Origin: Gnetum montanum
Lineage: Eukaryota > Streptophyta > Gnetopsida > Gnetales > Gnetaceae
Length of the DNA stretch: 64,000 bases
Assembly: GCA_015680685.1 (NCBI GenBank)
Contig: MNCI01004786.1
Location: 51,648-115,647, forward strand
Direction: 5' to 3'
Both the position numbers and the translations under genes were made by a program. The notes beneath the pieces are model-generated. The model saw nothing but the letters and a program-made list of their open reading frames with translations, did no database searches and was not told where the DNA came from. This document shows positions 36,534-47,208 of the stretch, one piece after another. Every line of letters begins with the position of its first letter. Position 1 is the first letter of the stretch.

Positions 36534-39500
36534 CTAAAATATCAGGAAATTTAATAATACTTTGAACTATATGTGGTTGTAATTTTATAATACCGGCAGA
36601 GATTTCTAAACCTAAAAATTCTATGTTAGACTGTCCGATCTTCATTTTTGTTGGTGAGAGGACAAGTCCATTTTTATCTATGAGGTCAGAAAAAATACGC
36701 AAATGATCTAGATGTTTTTTTACCGATTTGCTAAGAATTAAAATATCATCTATGTAAGCTAATATAAATGGATAAGAATGGAAAATAGAGTCCATCATCC
36801 TTTGGAATATGGATGGAGCAGTTTTGATGCCGAACGGCAAGACGTTCCATTCATATAATCCGCCGGGTACTGTGAAAGATATTTTCCAACGATCAGATTC
36901 CTGAACCTGGATCTGCCAAAATCCTGATTTTAAATCAAATTTGGAGTAAATATTAGTATGCGGCAGTCGTTGAAACAAATCGTCTTTATTTGGAATGGGA
37001 TGTTGGACTGATTTAATAATAGCATTCAGAGGTTTATAATTAACCACTAAACGTTTTTTCCCTCTGACTAATTCGGCTCGTTTGTTTACAAAGAAAGCGG
37101 CACAAGCAAACATACTGGTGCTTGGTTGGATTAAACCTCTTTGTAAATATTCTTGGATCTCTGATTCACATTCTTTTCTGAGACTAGGAGACATTCCTAT
37201 ATGTTGTGCAGTAGACTTTACTTTTACTCCATCTTGTAATTTGATCTGACACCAATGTTCTTTTTTGTGACGAAATATAGTAGGGTCATCATTTGCGAAT
37301 TGGAATAATTGAGTTTTTATGTCTTCAAAACTTGGTTGATGTTTTTCAATTTGGTTAATAATCCAAGTTTCCCTTTTCTGATTATATTTTTGGAGTTTTT
37401 GATTTCTAAATTGTTGTCTAGCATTTATCCTAGTAAACTCATGTTGGTTTAATTTGATAAATTGTTTGGTAATCGTAATATCAAAATTTTGTAAATTGTC
37501 TGATCCTATTAAACAATCATAAGAAGGTAAGGGAAATTGACAGACTGTAAAATACATTATCTTTTTATCAGGCATTAGAACAGGTAACTTAGCTTGCTTT
37601 GTTAACAACCTTTTCTGGGTGTTGAAGGAAATGTGAGATGGTTCCTTTTCTTCCCAAAAACATGTTGGAATTGTTTCTTCTCTAGCAAGTGATACTTCTG
37701 CGCCTGTGTCAAACAAACAATCTATAGTATACCTATGATACTTAGGCCATGATATCATAAAGGAACAGGCAGGTAAGATTGGTCGTGAAGTATTACAGTT
37801 TACTTCTAGTATTACGCTTACCTGTTTTGTTTCCTTTTCATATTCTGCTTGTTGCCAACTCTCTTCTTGTTGTTCTAAGCGTTCAAGTTCCTCTGAGGCC
37901 TGTTGAAGATACTTCTTGAGTTGTTTGATGCGAAACTGTCGCCACATAGAAGTTTGTATATCTGGTGTAACTTCTCTTTCTTCATTATGTGGTGTTTGTG
38001 TTTCATCTTCAAAGTCTACAATATTTGGATTCTGGGAATCTTGATATATACCGAATGATTCCTCAAGCATTTGCTTATGTGTTTCTATCTCATTCCGTTT
38101 AGATTTTACTTTGTGTTTGTAAGCCCTAAATTTATGTAAGTCTTCTAAAGGAACCTTTTGCCATTTCTTTTCTAATTGGCGTAGTTGGCTTTTTAACATG
38201 GAATATGTTGGATCTCTTTCATAGAGATCATCACTTTCGGATTCTTCATTCATGTAAACATGATACATATACCCTGAAGAATCTGTATCATAATTTAAAT
38301 CTCCTGGTTCGTTGGGATAGTCAGGAATATCTTCGAATTCCATTTCACTGGAATATTGATCTGAAGATTCTAAGTAAATATCCCCGTTTGAAAATGACAA
38401 GTCAGAATCATATGTTAGGAAAAAATCATCTTCCGTAAGTTTCATTGTTTCGATGAAATTGATGCGTTGAGGATGATTATCCTTTTTTGGGCATTGGTTA
38501 GAATAATGCTTCCCTGAACAAATGAAACATCTGACTTCCTTGTTTTTATATGGCCCTTGTTTTCGTTTAAACATACCTTTAAAAGGTTTTTGTGGCCAAT
38601 TTTTTCGTTTGATTTTTGGCTGGAATTTCCGTTTCCAGACTTTCTTTGGTTTTGAATATTTCTGTGATGTACGTTGTGTAGGTTTACATACACATGACTC
38701 AGTCTGTTGTTTTCTATTCCTAATTAGCTGTCCAAAATTATCTTCAGGACACATTTGTAAACATAAGTCTGTACCTATTTGTTTAGTTAAGGATCCTACT
38801 AATTTTTGTGTTTTTTGCTGGACACACAGATCCCTTGTGACTTTTTCAAGGAATTGGCGGATGGCACTAAAACTCATTTTCTCGAGATTCTTTTCTTTAT
38901 GTTGAAGTTGAGCTCGATAATAACTAGCAAAAGGCGTTGGAAGACATCCTAACAGATGTTCTTTTGCACCTACGTCATGTATGAGTTTTCCATAATAATA
39001 CCATTCTTCCATGATGTCAAGGAATGGAGACATGTCCTGAATCTTATGTAATCTTGAACTATAAAACAACGTCCTATATGCACTATCCCTATCAGCTTTA
39101 TTTCCTAAGAATTCTTTTGTAATAGCATTTAAGAAAATAACATGCGGATTGTTTAATAATTTTTTACGTACGGGAGCTTCTATGAAATTCCACCAACGTT
39201 TTAACATACCTTCGAAATTTAACGTTGCGTTGAGTATGGCATGTTCATATGTTTTCTTTTCTAAGACAATTTGTCTAGTGATGAAATCACTGATTTTATC
39301 AATCTCTTTTTGTCTTTCTCTAATAGATTTGTTGTCCATACTAAAATATGGTGGTGGTTTTTCTGATGTCCTTCGGATTTGCATAGTTGTCAAGTCTTTA
39401 GGATCTTGGAAGATCATACCTTGTTTTTGTAACATTTTCTTTTCTTCTTCATCTAAAGATCCTTCACTTCCAATATAAAGGGTCTCGTTATCTTCTTCAT

Positions 39501-40742
39501 TAGCATTAATCTCTTCCTCCTCTTTTTTCCCTTTTTCAGATTTTGGAATTGTATGTACCGGTCGTCTTTTTGGTACATAAGTTGTTGTTGATTTTTTCTT
39601 TCCTTTAGGAGGAGTGATAGGTGGTGAATCTAAGTAAATACCATCTAGATCAGACGGATCAATTTTCTTTTCTTTACCTTTAGATTTTCCATTTTTTTGC
39701 TTAGGAACCCATATCTTATGCAAATCTTTTACGTCTCTTTGTACTTCTTTTACTTCTGCATCTGTCATTAAATTTTGGTCACTTACATAGGATAACTTAT
39801 GATTAGTCCAGTTATGGAGTTTAATGACTTCAGAGGGTTGTTCTACAGATGGCTTATATTGCATCATATGTGCTACTTCTTTTTGTTCTTCCGTATTCAT
39901 ATTGATCCTTAATAACTCATCACACTCAACACACCTAATGTCATGATCTATCTTATGTAGATTCTTATGTGTACAACTTTGTGATGGTTTAATTGAGCAT
40001 GATACATCATCGTCAGAACTAGAACTAGATGTAGAGACATCTTCTAGAACTATTTTTCCTTTTTGATCTATTTCTGATTGTTTAGTAATGGGTACAGGTT
40101 TTTCCCCCTTTTGTTTTATGACTCTCCTAGGATCTAAAGTGATACCTAGTTCTTTGAACATTTTTCCCATCTTTTGTATTTTCTCCTCCTGTTCTTCATA
40201 AGTTGATTTTTGTTTTTTAAACAGGATTAATGGTTTTGTGGGTTTTACAGGTTTGGGAGCTAATGGATCATAAGGAAGGAGTTTTGGTGGTTGTAGTTCT
40301 ACATAGTATTTCCGAGATTTGGATGATGATCTGAATAAAGACTTTTTAGGTCTTTTCTGCTCATAGTATTCTTCTAATGGATCTTCTAGGTCTGGGAAGA
40401 GCCTATGGATCAGAAGATCCTCTGTGTTTATCTGTGTCCCGTATTCTAAATTTGTTGAACCAACAGAGAGAGCTTGTTGGCCAAAAGGTAAGAGTGTTTG
40501 GATACTGACTGAACTAAATAATTTAAAACTTAACCTTGTACCAATTGTGCAATAAACACTTCGATCTACAATATCAACGGGAATATAAGTAATAAGCATT
40601 AAACTATTAAACAAATGCGGATCCGAAAGCGAGAGAGTAAAGTTAGGAATCGTTATAATCAGAGCATCGGATACTAACCTACCTTTAGCTTGGGTTATAA
40701 TGGCTTCTTGAAATGATTTAAATCTCCTATCTATTAATGCAA
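36534..40742 (-). pseudogene. Pararetrovirus polyprotein, part: movement protein end, coat, protease, RT
   Basis: A continuous open frame of about 1,395 codons from 40614 (open further upstream to the stop at 40744-40746). Order by codon from 40614: movement-protein C-terminus (1-70), acidic/Lys-rich linker, coat region with the CCHC-type knuckle CFICSGKHYSNQC near 695-708, coiled-coil near 900-950, aspartic protease DTGAEVSLA near 967, and RT with YIDDILIL near 1284. Viral sequence ends near codon 1358 (36.54 kb), where retrotransposon sequence resumes. It is remarkably free of stops compared with the surrounding elements, which suggests recent insertion or selection until recently. It cannot make a full product because RNase H lies on the other strand. 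Confidence 0.85.
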
Positions 40743-40743
40743 T

Positions 40744-41216
40744 CTAGTAAGGCTTTTTGAGATGATAGTTGAAGTGTGGATGAAGGTGAATAGTAATTTC
40801 AGCAAGATGGATATATTGATAACCTACTTTTTTCCATTTATCAACCTCCCCCGGGTCAAAAANTAGTAAGGCTTTTTGAGATGATAGTTGAAGTGTGGAT
40901 GAAGGTGAATAGTAATTTCAGCAAGATGGATATATTGATAACCTACTTTTTTCCATTTATCAACCTCCCCCGGGTCAAAAAAAGTAAGAGCGATTGGACG
41001 AAGGCCAGAACCAGCAATACCGAGATCACATTCACTAAAATGCATAGACTGAAAGGATTCAAACGTGTGCAAGGAGGATTTGGGATAGAAATCTTTTTGG
41101 CATGGAGGTGGTGGCAACATACTAGCATTCGCGGAGGAGCAATAGTTTGACAAACGTTGAATATAAGAGAAAGTAGAATGAGAACCTGGAGTTGGTCTTC
41201 TGGAAGAACTCGCCAT
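40744..41216 (-). pseudogene. Pararetrovirus movement-protein start
   Basis: Starts at ATG 41214-41216 (MASSSRRPTPGS). The later part carries a caulimovirid movement-protein signature region around GYQYIHLAEITIHLHP. The frame runs through the 118-bp duplication and N at 40863 and meets a TAG at 40744-40746, just before the long open polyprotein. Whether TAG is a real defect or sits at the assembly join is unclear. The protein family moves virus through plasmodesmata by tubule or 30K-type mechanisms. Confidence 0.7.
40745..40982. repeat. 118-bp exact duplication around a single N
   Basis: 40745-40862 and 40864-40982 are the same sequence, separated by one N at 40863. Duplicate flanks around an N are typical of an assembly join where the overlap was not collapsed. 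The duplicated stretch lies in the movement-protein coding region, so it disturbs that frame in the assembly. Confidence 0.85.
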
Positions 41217-41289
41217 TAGACGTGCCTACTCTGCGTTCAGCCCTTGGCTTGCACGACTTACTCACCTATCCGTTGGCCGTTACTGCGTG

Positions 41290-41890
41290 GCTTATAGCCT
41301 TGCAAGAACGATGTATAAATTATGTTTCTGGTTTCTTTAAGAATATAGCTAAGGAACGAGATGTATTAAATATATTATTACAAAAAAATTCTCCTCCATG
41401 GACTCCTACATGCACTGAGGCTGTAAAAAAGATCAAGCAAGTTTGCCAAGAATTACCTCCACTGTTTCTTCCAGGTGAAGGTAAGTTTATCCTTGAAACA
41501 GATGCCTCTGAATGTTTTTGGGGCGCCACTCTAAAACAAGAACAAAACCGTACGATCAGGATCTGTAGATATGCTTCTGGGAAGTTCAATGAAGCACAAC
41601 AAAAATATCATAGTTCCCATAAAGAACTTCTAGCCATTGTAAAGGGCATAGAGAAATTTCGTTTATTCCTCCAACCACAACGTTTCATCGTCAGGAGTGA
41701 TTTAAAACATTTTGATAAGTATCTACAATCCAAGAATCTTACAAAGGTGGCTCATACACGTTTGATCCGATGGAGTTTATTTTTAGCAAACTTTGAATTC
41801 GATAGTGAATATATTGAAGGATCAAAAAATTGTCTTTCTGATTTTTTAACTAGAGAGTTCCAACTCTCTAGTAGTACTAATGAATTTTAG
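41290..41890 (+). pseudogene. Pararetrovirus RT end and RNase H
   Basis: The frame continues from the RT connection (CINYVSGFFKNIAKE) into RNase H. Acidic catalytic residues are visible in ETDAS (about 41495-41510), in SHKELLAI (Glu; about 41615-41640) and in VRSDLKHF (about 41690-41712). It ends SSSTNEF and TAG at 41888-41890. The open frame extends left to 41192, but the part before about 41290 is overlap with the other fragment. It lies on the opposite strand to the rest of the polyprotein because of the rearrangement. Confidence 0.85.
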
Positions 41891-42840
41891 TTTTATTTTC
41901 AGAATTACTCCGTAGCGAAGGATGGACTCTTTGTTCCTCAAGGAGGTTACGTCCTAGTTTGCCTAATGAGAGGTTTCTCAGTTTTCCCCAGTATTTTAGT
42001 GAAACTAGTAGGTTTGAACAAGAGTGGACTGATTTTTGTAATAGAACAAGATCTCAGAATTCTGATGCCATCATTTCCCAGAAGGTTTTTACAGCCCTTC
42101 CTCTGCCTGCAAGAAGGACCCAATGGAACCAAGTTCCTGCTCCATACCTTTTCTTGGCCACAGACGTGAACCTCACCAACCTTGAATTTCGCAACTGGTA
42201 TTCTACTGATTGCTTAAACTGGCCTTATTACCTGCCAAGTGATTTTCATATCTACCAAATTTCTTTCAGTCCTCTTAGTGAACCTCCAGACAATGATGAT
42301 TTGTTCTGGTCCTGGTGGGCTAAATTTGGTCATTCCCCTTCTCACTTACCAACTAATTATCCTGGTCCACTTCGCACAAGTCTCTATGGTTACCGGGGTG
42401 ATTTCTTGTTTTACGGGAATCCTGATCACATGGCTTGGAATTTTTTGCATATGGCTTCCAACCCAGTCTATTTCCTCATAACCTGCATTTCCAAAAGGAC
42501 AGACTGGCAACTCACATGGGGGCAGGCTTTTTATCAAGATGTGTACACTGCTAATGCCTTTGATATCCAGCACCACTGTCACATCCATCTAAAAGTCCCG
42601 TACACTTTAGAGCTCTATTATATGGACCGTAGGATTGATGACTATCGTGCCTCTGGAGGAAAGGAAATTAAACTTTATCTTGTTGGCGAGCACTCAGAAG
42701 AATCTAATGATAGCACGGACAACACGCCTAATGATTCTCCCGGACGATATGATTACAGCTCTGAAGACTTTCACAACCATGCAGACGATTCTGATGGACA
42801 TAGTGTCGATTTTGGTCCAAACAGTCCACCATCACGTTAA
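41884..42840 (+). CDS. Pararetrovirus second ORF, unknown function
   Basis: Open from 41884, immediately after a TGA in this frame at 41881-41883 and overlapping the RNase H stop, and closed by TAA at 42838-42840. No ATG is near the start; the apparent start at 41959 is a TTG. A good 3' splice-like tract TTTTATTTTCAG ends at 41902. The protein is about 300 residues, Trp/Tyr-rich (WSWWAKFGHSP, WNFLHM), with an acidic Ser/Asp-rich tail (EESNDSTDNTPND). I recognise no domain. Florendoviruses are known to carry an ORF of unknown function after the polyprotein, and this is the best match in layout. Intact reading frame. Confidence 0.7.
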   Translation: MLVLFSELLRSEGWTLCSSRRLRPSLPNERFLSFPQYFSETSRFEQEWTDFCNRTRSQNSDAIISQKVFTALPLPARRTQWNQVPAPYLFLATDVNLTNLEFRNWYSTDCLNWPYYLPSDFHIYQISFSPLSEPPDNDDLFWSWWAKFGHSPSHLPTNYPGPLRTSLYGYRGDFLFYGNPDHMAWNFLHMASNPVYFLITCISKRTDWQLTWGQAFYQDVYTANAFDIQHHCHIHLKVPYTLELYYMDRRIDDYRASGGKEIKLYLVGEHSEESNDSTDNTPNDSPGRYDYSSEDFHNHADDSDGHSVDFGPNSPPSR

Positions 42841-42931
42841 AAAGTTATCTGCCACAATCTCTTAAAGTGGATCCGAATCCTAAAAGTAGATCGTCCTAGT
42901 TGGCATCCATTGATGAAAGGCGGTTTGTAAG

Positions 42932-42941
42932 CTATAAATAG
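42932..42941 (+). promoter_or_regulatory. Pararetrovirus intergenic promoter (TATA box)
   Basis: CTATAAATAG lies about 95 bp after the last viral ORF. A (GT)n tract follows at about 42943-42958. In caulimovirids the intergenic region carries the promoter for the terminally redundant pregenomic RNA. The poly(A) signal about 245 bp downstream is consistent with this. Confidence 0.7.
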
Positions 42942-43182
42942 CAGTGTGTGTGTGTGTGTAAAAATATATATATGAATGCAAGTAGCATAAGTGAGTCAAG
43001 TAGTTTGCAAGTGTGAGTTTCTTTCTACAAGAGTGAGTAGTTGTAAGGAGATGATATCAGTTTCTTGATGCTCTCTGCTCAGAAACTAAGCATTCTCTCC
43101 GCCACTAAAAGAGAAATCGTTTTGTGATGCGCTTTGCTCTAGAACAAGCATTCCTTTCAGTTCTGTAAATGCTGGTGTGTGC

Positions 43183-43188
43183 AATAAA
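43183..43188 (+). terminator. Pararetrovirus poly(A) signal
   Basis: AATAAA in GCAATAAAATGATTTG, located about 245 bp downstream of the TATA box. The TATA-to-AATAAA spacing allows a terminal repeat of about 200 nt on the pregenomic RNA. Confidence 0.6.
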
Positions 43189-43274
43189 ATGATTTGTTTT
43201 GGCATATCTGTGTGTTATTTGGTCTGCATTCAAATGAGCGTATGTGTGATTTCTGTGTGAACGCTGTGTACTTT

Positions 43275-46241
43275 GAGGCATGGAACTTTCTTCTTCTCAA
43301 TCTTTCCACAAGTGTTTTCCTTAGATATTTCAAGGGAAAGATCACGAATTACTAGGCATGCATTTATGGTACTTAGCCATGCACTTCCCATTATTATTGG
43401 GAAGTCCCCTTTGTCATTTTTTACTTGTATCATTAGGAAATCAGCTAGGTATGACCACCCACACACAGTGGTAACGATGTCCTCCACTAGTCCCAAGGGA
43501 ACAGTGATGGACTGGTCTTCTTTAGTGGAGGTAGGTTCCAAGCTTTATACATCTCTTGTGATATCAAGTTGACTTCGAAACTTGAGTTGACTCCGGAACT
43601 TGAGTCTAGAAGAGCTTTACAAGGTTCATTCCCAATGACTTGGAGATAAATTAAAGGGCTTCTGAGGTCAAATAATTTCTTGGAAAGGTGGCCCACCTTA
43701 ATCCAATTAGTGACCACATGTGTTAACATAACCATGTGCGTTGAGCTCTATTTTTGGTTTGAAGGGAGCTCTGAAGCCTTATTTGATGGAGAAGCGTTCA
43801 GAGGCTTAATCGTTTGTGGTTGTGAGAGCTTGGCTAGACTATTGGTTCTGAAGAAAGGTCTTCTCTTTATGCAATTGTTAGAACCAACAGTGGGTTGAAG
43901 GTTCATAGCTCTCATAGCATTACGTTGTTGTGGTTGAGTGGGGAGTTCCCCTTGCATTGCTGGACCAGGTGGTAATGGAGCTATCAGTGTGAGAGTTACG
44001 AATGGGTTTGAAGGATGGTATGTTTATGGGTTATCTACCCTAGGAGAAGGAGTTCTATAATATTCCTAAGCTTGGTAGTGATGTTGTGGGGTCACGTGAA
44101 CGACAAAGTCACGTGGAGAGATTGGCTGCTACACGTAATAGCCATATGGATCCAGTTGCCGATAAGGGTATTGTTGACTTGGTGGTGGCATCCCCCATGA
44201 TTGTGGATATTGCCACTACTGGTATTACTCAATAGGTTGTGGTGGAGTTCCACTTGGATAATACGTTAAACGTTGGTGGAATTTCCTTGGGTTACCTTGG
44301 GGATAAGGTAACCGTCGGGGTTCTTGTCGTTTGTTAAGTCTTGGGTTGAGTGCATATACCCTAGACTCTTGTAGGTGTGAGATTACTGGGCAACATCCCT
44401 TAGGATAGTCATATTGGCATATCTCACATCCACCATCATTGTCTGTATTAGAATCCACAACCTCTTCAGTGATAGCCATTTTACCCTTACCTTTGTTACG
44501 TGCATTATCCATGTCCCTCTTTTTCTTTTTATCATAGTCACTACTTTGCTCCTTAGACTCCTCTATGATTTTAAGAACGGTTTCAAATCTACTATCCAAG
44601 GAGTCCCACATTTGGTCTACCTTTTCTAACACTTTTGTTGTTAATTTTTGGAGCGACAAGGTTTTCCTATTCACCATCTCTTCAAGTGGTAACTCTTCCT
44701 CCTCCTCACAGAATCTTACTCCCCTTTTTCGAAGGGAAGGATCATGGTTATACTCTTTCACACTTTCTCTCTTACGTAGCTCTCCTTCTTCCTTGGCTAC
44801 TTGCTCCAACAATCTATGAAATTGATGGGACCTAAGCTCTAATAATCTTCCTTGGGCATACATTCCAAGGGTTCTCCTGGTTTCATGCCTAAGTCCATCT
44901 ACGAGATGACGTAGTTGATCCTGCCGTGCATAACCATGGCCCGGGCAACGATGTAACAGTGCATAATAATGGCCCATGGTAGCATCCAAGGGTTCGTGAT
45001 TTCCCTGCTTCCATCCTTGGATTTTCTTTCGTAGGTTGGACACCTGGGAGTATGTTTGATACTTGTCATTAAATAGTTCTAGCATCATACTCCACCTTTG
45101 AATGGATTCCGGTTCTAAGGACTAATACCAACTTTCCACTTCTTTCATCAGTGTCTTTTGGAATAGCTTTAATTTTTTTCATTCATTCTCGATGTTCTGC
45201 AAGGCACATGCATCGTGAAATGCTTGTAAGTGGTTCTGAGGATCAAGGTTGTATCCCTCCTCAAATTGTGGGATATTATTCATGTCCAACCTCTTAATCC
45301 TACTATCTTTTTGATGCCTTGTGGGAATTCTTACGGCCTCCGTGATGTCTAACATGCTTTGGGTTGTGAGTAAGGGTTCTTTATGGTCATTTCATTCATA
45401 GCATTTGTGATTTCTACATGGTTCCCTACTCTCCCTTCTTCTATGCCATGATTCTCTAGAATGCCCTCGTTCTTGACTCTCTCATTGAGGTTTCTCACTC
45501 TATTTACCCTTATCCTCACGGTTAGGTTCCTTATGACTGTGTCCTGATATAGAAGTAGAGGGTGAATGTGATGATGAAGGTGAAGAAGAAGGAGAACCAT
45601 TGCCATGACAATGTTTCCTACCTTCTCTTCGGTGGTCTTGGCCCCGATCGTGATTACAATCAGACTGATTGTCTTTATCATGTGTTTGTGTTCCCTCATT
45701 GAACACTTGGTGTTTGTAGGAATCAGAACTAGGGTTATGAATCTTAGAGTGAAGGTTTTGATACACCACCTCCTCACCATCATTAGGATGGGGAACCTGT
45801 TGGAACCAGTTCACCATCTCCAACTTTGCTTAAAACGTGTGGGGCATTTTGGGACCATTTTTCCTTTAAAGATGTATGATATCTTTCCTGTTGCAAGTCC
45901 CTTTGATGTTGCACTTCTATGGTATGGTAGTTCCTTGTGTCATGGTCACATGAAATGTACTCTGCATATAACTGTGACATGCCTATTCATGCGAGAGCAC
46001 GAAGGACCATGTTGGGGACTGCTCAGTCTGGAGGCAACACTATGTTACCCTTCAAGTCTCTCCAACGCAGTTGTTCATCTTGATGGAGAATAAAGGTAAA
46101 GTCAGGTACATATTCATCGTGATGAATATATACCATACAGAATTGTTAAGGAATTGGCAGATCTTGGTTACGTGTGTTGTGTCGCCGACTGTCTCTAGTG
46201 TTGGTCCTAGGTGGTGAAATGCTTTTGTGCGAAGAAGAAGA
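43275..46241 (-). pseudogene. gag: Element IV gag-protease
   Basis: Starts at ATG 46239-46241 (MSSSSHKSISPP). A His/Asp/Arg-rich N-terminal region follows, then the capsid-like helices from MMLELFNDKYQTYSQV (45088 leftward) through LRHETRRTLGM, and an odd Cys block CEICQYDYPKGCCP near 44390-44430 instead of a standard CCHC knuckle. A Pro/Gln-rich segment and a protease region follow, with LLDSSSGVN and MGSAWLSTINACLVIRDLSLEISKE (split here by quoting; about 43300-43390). It is cut by the viral insertion near 43275. It has some stops but is the best preserved gag here. Confidence 0.75.
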
Positions 46242-46372
46242 CATTTTTGTCTTGTTCGGTGTGCGATTTACTATTGTCTTATATTTTCCTTTGATCAACC
46301 CTAAGGGTTCGTTCTAGCATCCTAACGATATGAATGATCTCCTATGTTCTACGTAGCGCACAAACAACTAAG

Positions 46373-46390
46373 TCCCCAGCAACGGTGCCA
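46373..46390 (-). other. Element IV primer binding site (tRNA-Asp type)
   Basis: Minus strand TGGCACCGTTGCTGGGGA, 16 of 18 matches to the complement of the plant tRNA-Asp 3' end. The two differences are transitions at CpG positions. It sits directly inside the 5' LTR. Confidence 0.85.
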
Positions 46391-46391
46391 A

Positions 46392-47203
46392 TGATAAGTG
46401 GCGAGGTACCCCTACACTCAACCATACGAATACAAGTGTTTTACATGCGATCCAGTCGAACTCCAAGGACCAAGTGCTTACGTGCCCTAATGGAACACTT
46501 AAGGTTAATCAATCGTTGTCTTCCCAAACTTACTTGTATTTTCACGGTTGTATGGTTAAGTAAGCTTGAGGTATATGATTTTTATATCTTTTACCTTTTT
46601 AATGTCTTATGCTAATAGGGGAAGGTGAAGAGAACTAAGTGTCTAACTTTCATTAACTATTGAATAACTAAGTTCTAATTGTCCTAGAACTAGTATCCGT
46701 TCCCACTTGCCACACACACCCTAAACCAATGCAACGCTGCTAGGATTACCAAATGCTACTCATTACTGGGTTACCAAGCATTGCACACGTGCTTGAAGCG
46801 GTCGTACTGAGTGCACTTAACTAGGAGAGTCAAGGGTTGAGAGCGATTAATTATCTAAGAAATAATTTAAACATTTAACAATAATTAATTCCTATTTAGC
46901 TTAGTCCACATGCTACAAGGTTTATCAGAAAGTTCATCTTTATTACCGTACAAAAATGTGTGCTTAGGTACAATTTGTTCGAATAAAGATCCGTTCACTT
47001 TAAGACTCCTACTGAGAGCACATGGAAATTATTCTAACTCTGAAATGATAAAACTGCAAGATTTTGGCTAATGGTCTCAATCTAAGTGTCTAAAACAGGG
47101 AAAGCCGCCTCTTATTTATAGACATTGTGGCGGGCTGCAATATTGCGTACACGATATCGGAGGGGCGAACATGATATCTCATACGCGATATCGCGTCTCA
47201 TCA
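46392..47203 (-). repeat. Element IV 5' LTR
   Basis: TGATAAGTGGCGAGGTACC to GCGTCTCATCA, collinear with 33326-34151. Minus strand: TATA box GTCTATAAATAAGAGG near 47108-47123 and AATAAAGATGAACTTT near 46933-46948. U3 carries GATATC palindromes (47135-47195). Confidence 0.9.
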
Positions 47204-47208
47204 CATAG

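Larger units (their letters stand above)
36534..43270. mobile_element. Endogenous pararetrovirus (Caulimoviridae, florendovirus/petuvirus-like), rearranged
   Basis: Two viral pieces lie head to head. The minus-strand piece (about 41216 to 36534) runs from the movement-protein start to the middle of RT. The plus-strand piece (about 41290 to 43270) runs from the end of RT through RNase H, a second ORF and the intergenic promoter/poly(A) region. The break falls inside RT, where the pieces would be adjacent in an intact genome, so one piece is inverted. Insertion is in the protease of element IV; no integrase or LTR is present, as expected for accidental capture of viral DNA. The single-polyprotein-plus-ORF layout fits florendoviruses or petuviruses; exact genus is uncertain. 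Confidence 0.85.
33326..47203 (-). mobile_element. Element IV: Athila-like retrotransposon nested in III and carrying a pararetrovirus
   Basis: LTRs at 33326-34151 and 46392-47203 are highly similar (the first 200 bp differ at only scattered positions). The 5-bp target duplication CATAG is perfect at 33321-33325 and 47204-47208. Internal order from the right: primer site, gag, protease start, pararetrovirus insertion (about 43.27-36.53 kb), about 150-250 bp more of the same protease region, spacer, PPT. RT to integrase and ORF2 are missing. Length is 13,878 bp. It is younger than III, which it interrupts. Confidence 0.9.

Noticed and set aside
38522-38905. Plus-strand open frames inside the viral polyprotein
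   Set aside because: Shadows of the minus-strand polyprotein; no independent motif.
42943-42975. (GT)n and (TA)n tracts as independent microsatellite features
   Set aside because: They are part of the viral intergenic leader after the TATA box; not separate elements.
45349-45823. Two overlapping minus-strand open frames rich in His, Asp and Arg
   Set aside because: Both are parts of one gag reading direction split by frameshifts, not separate genes.
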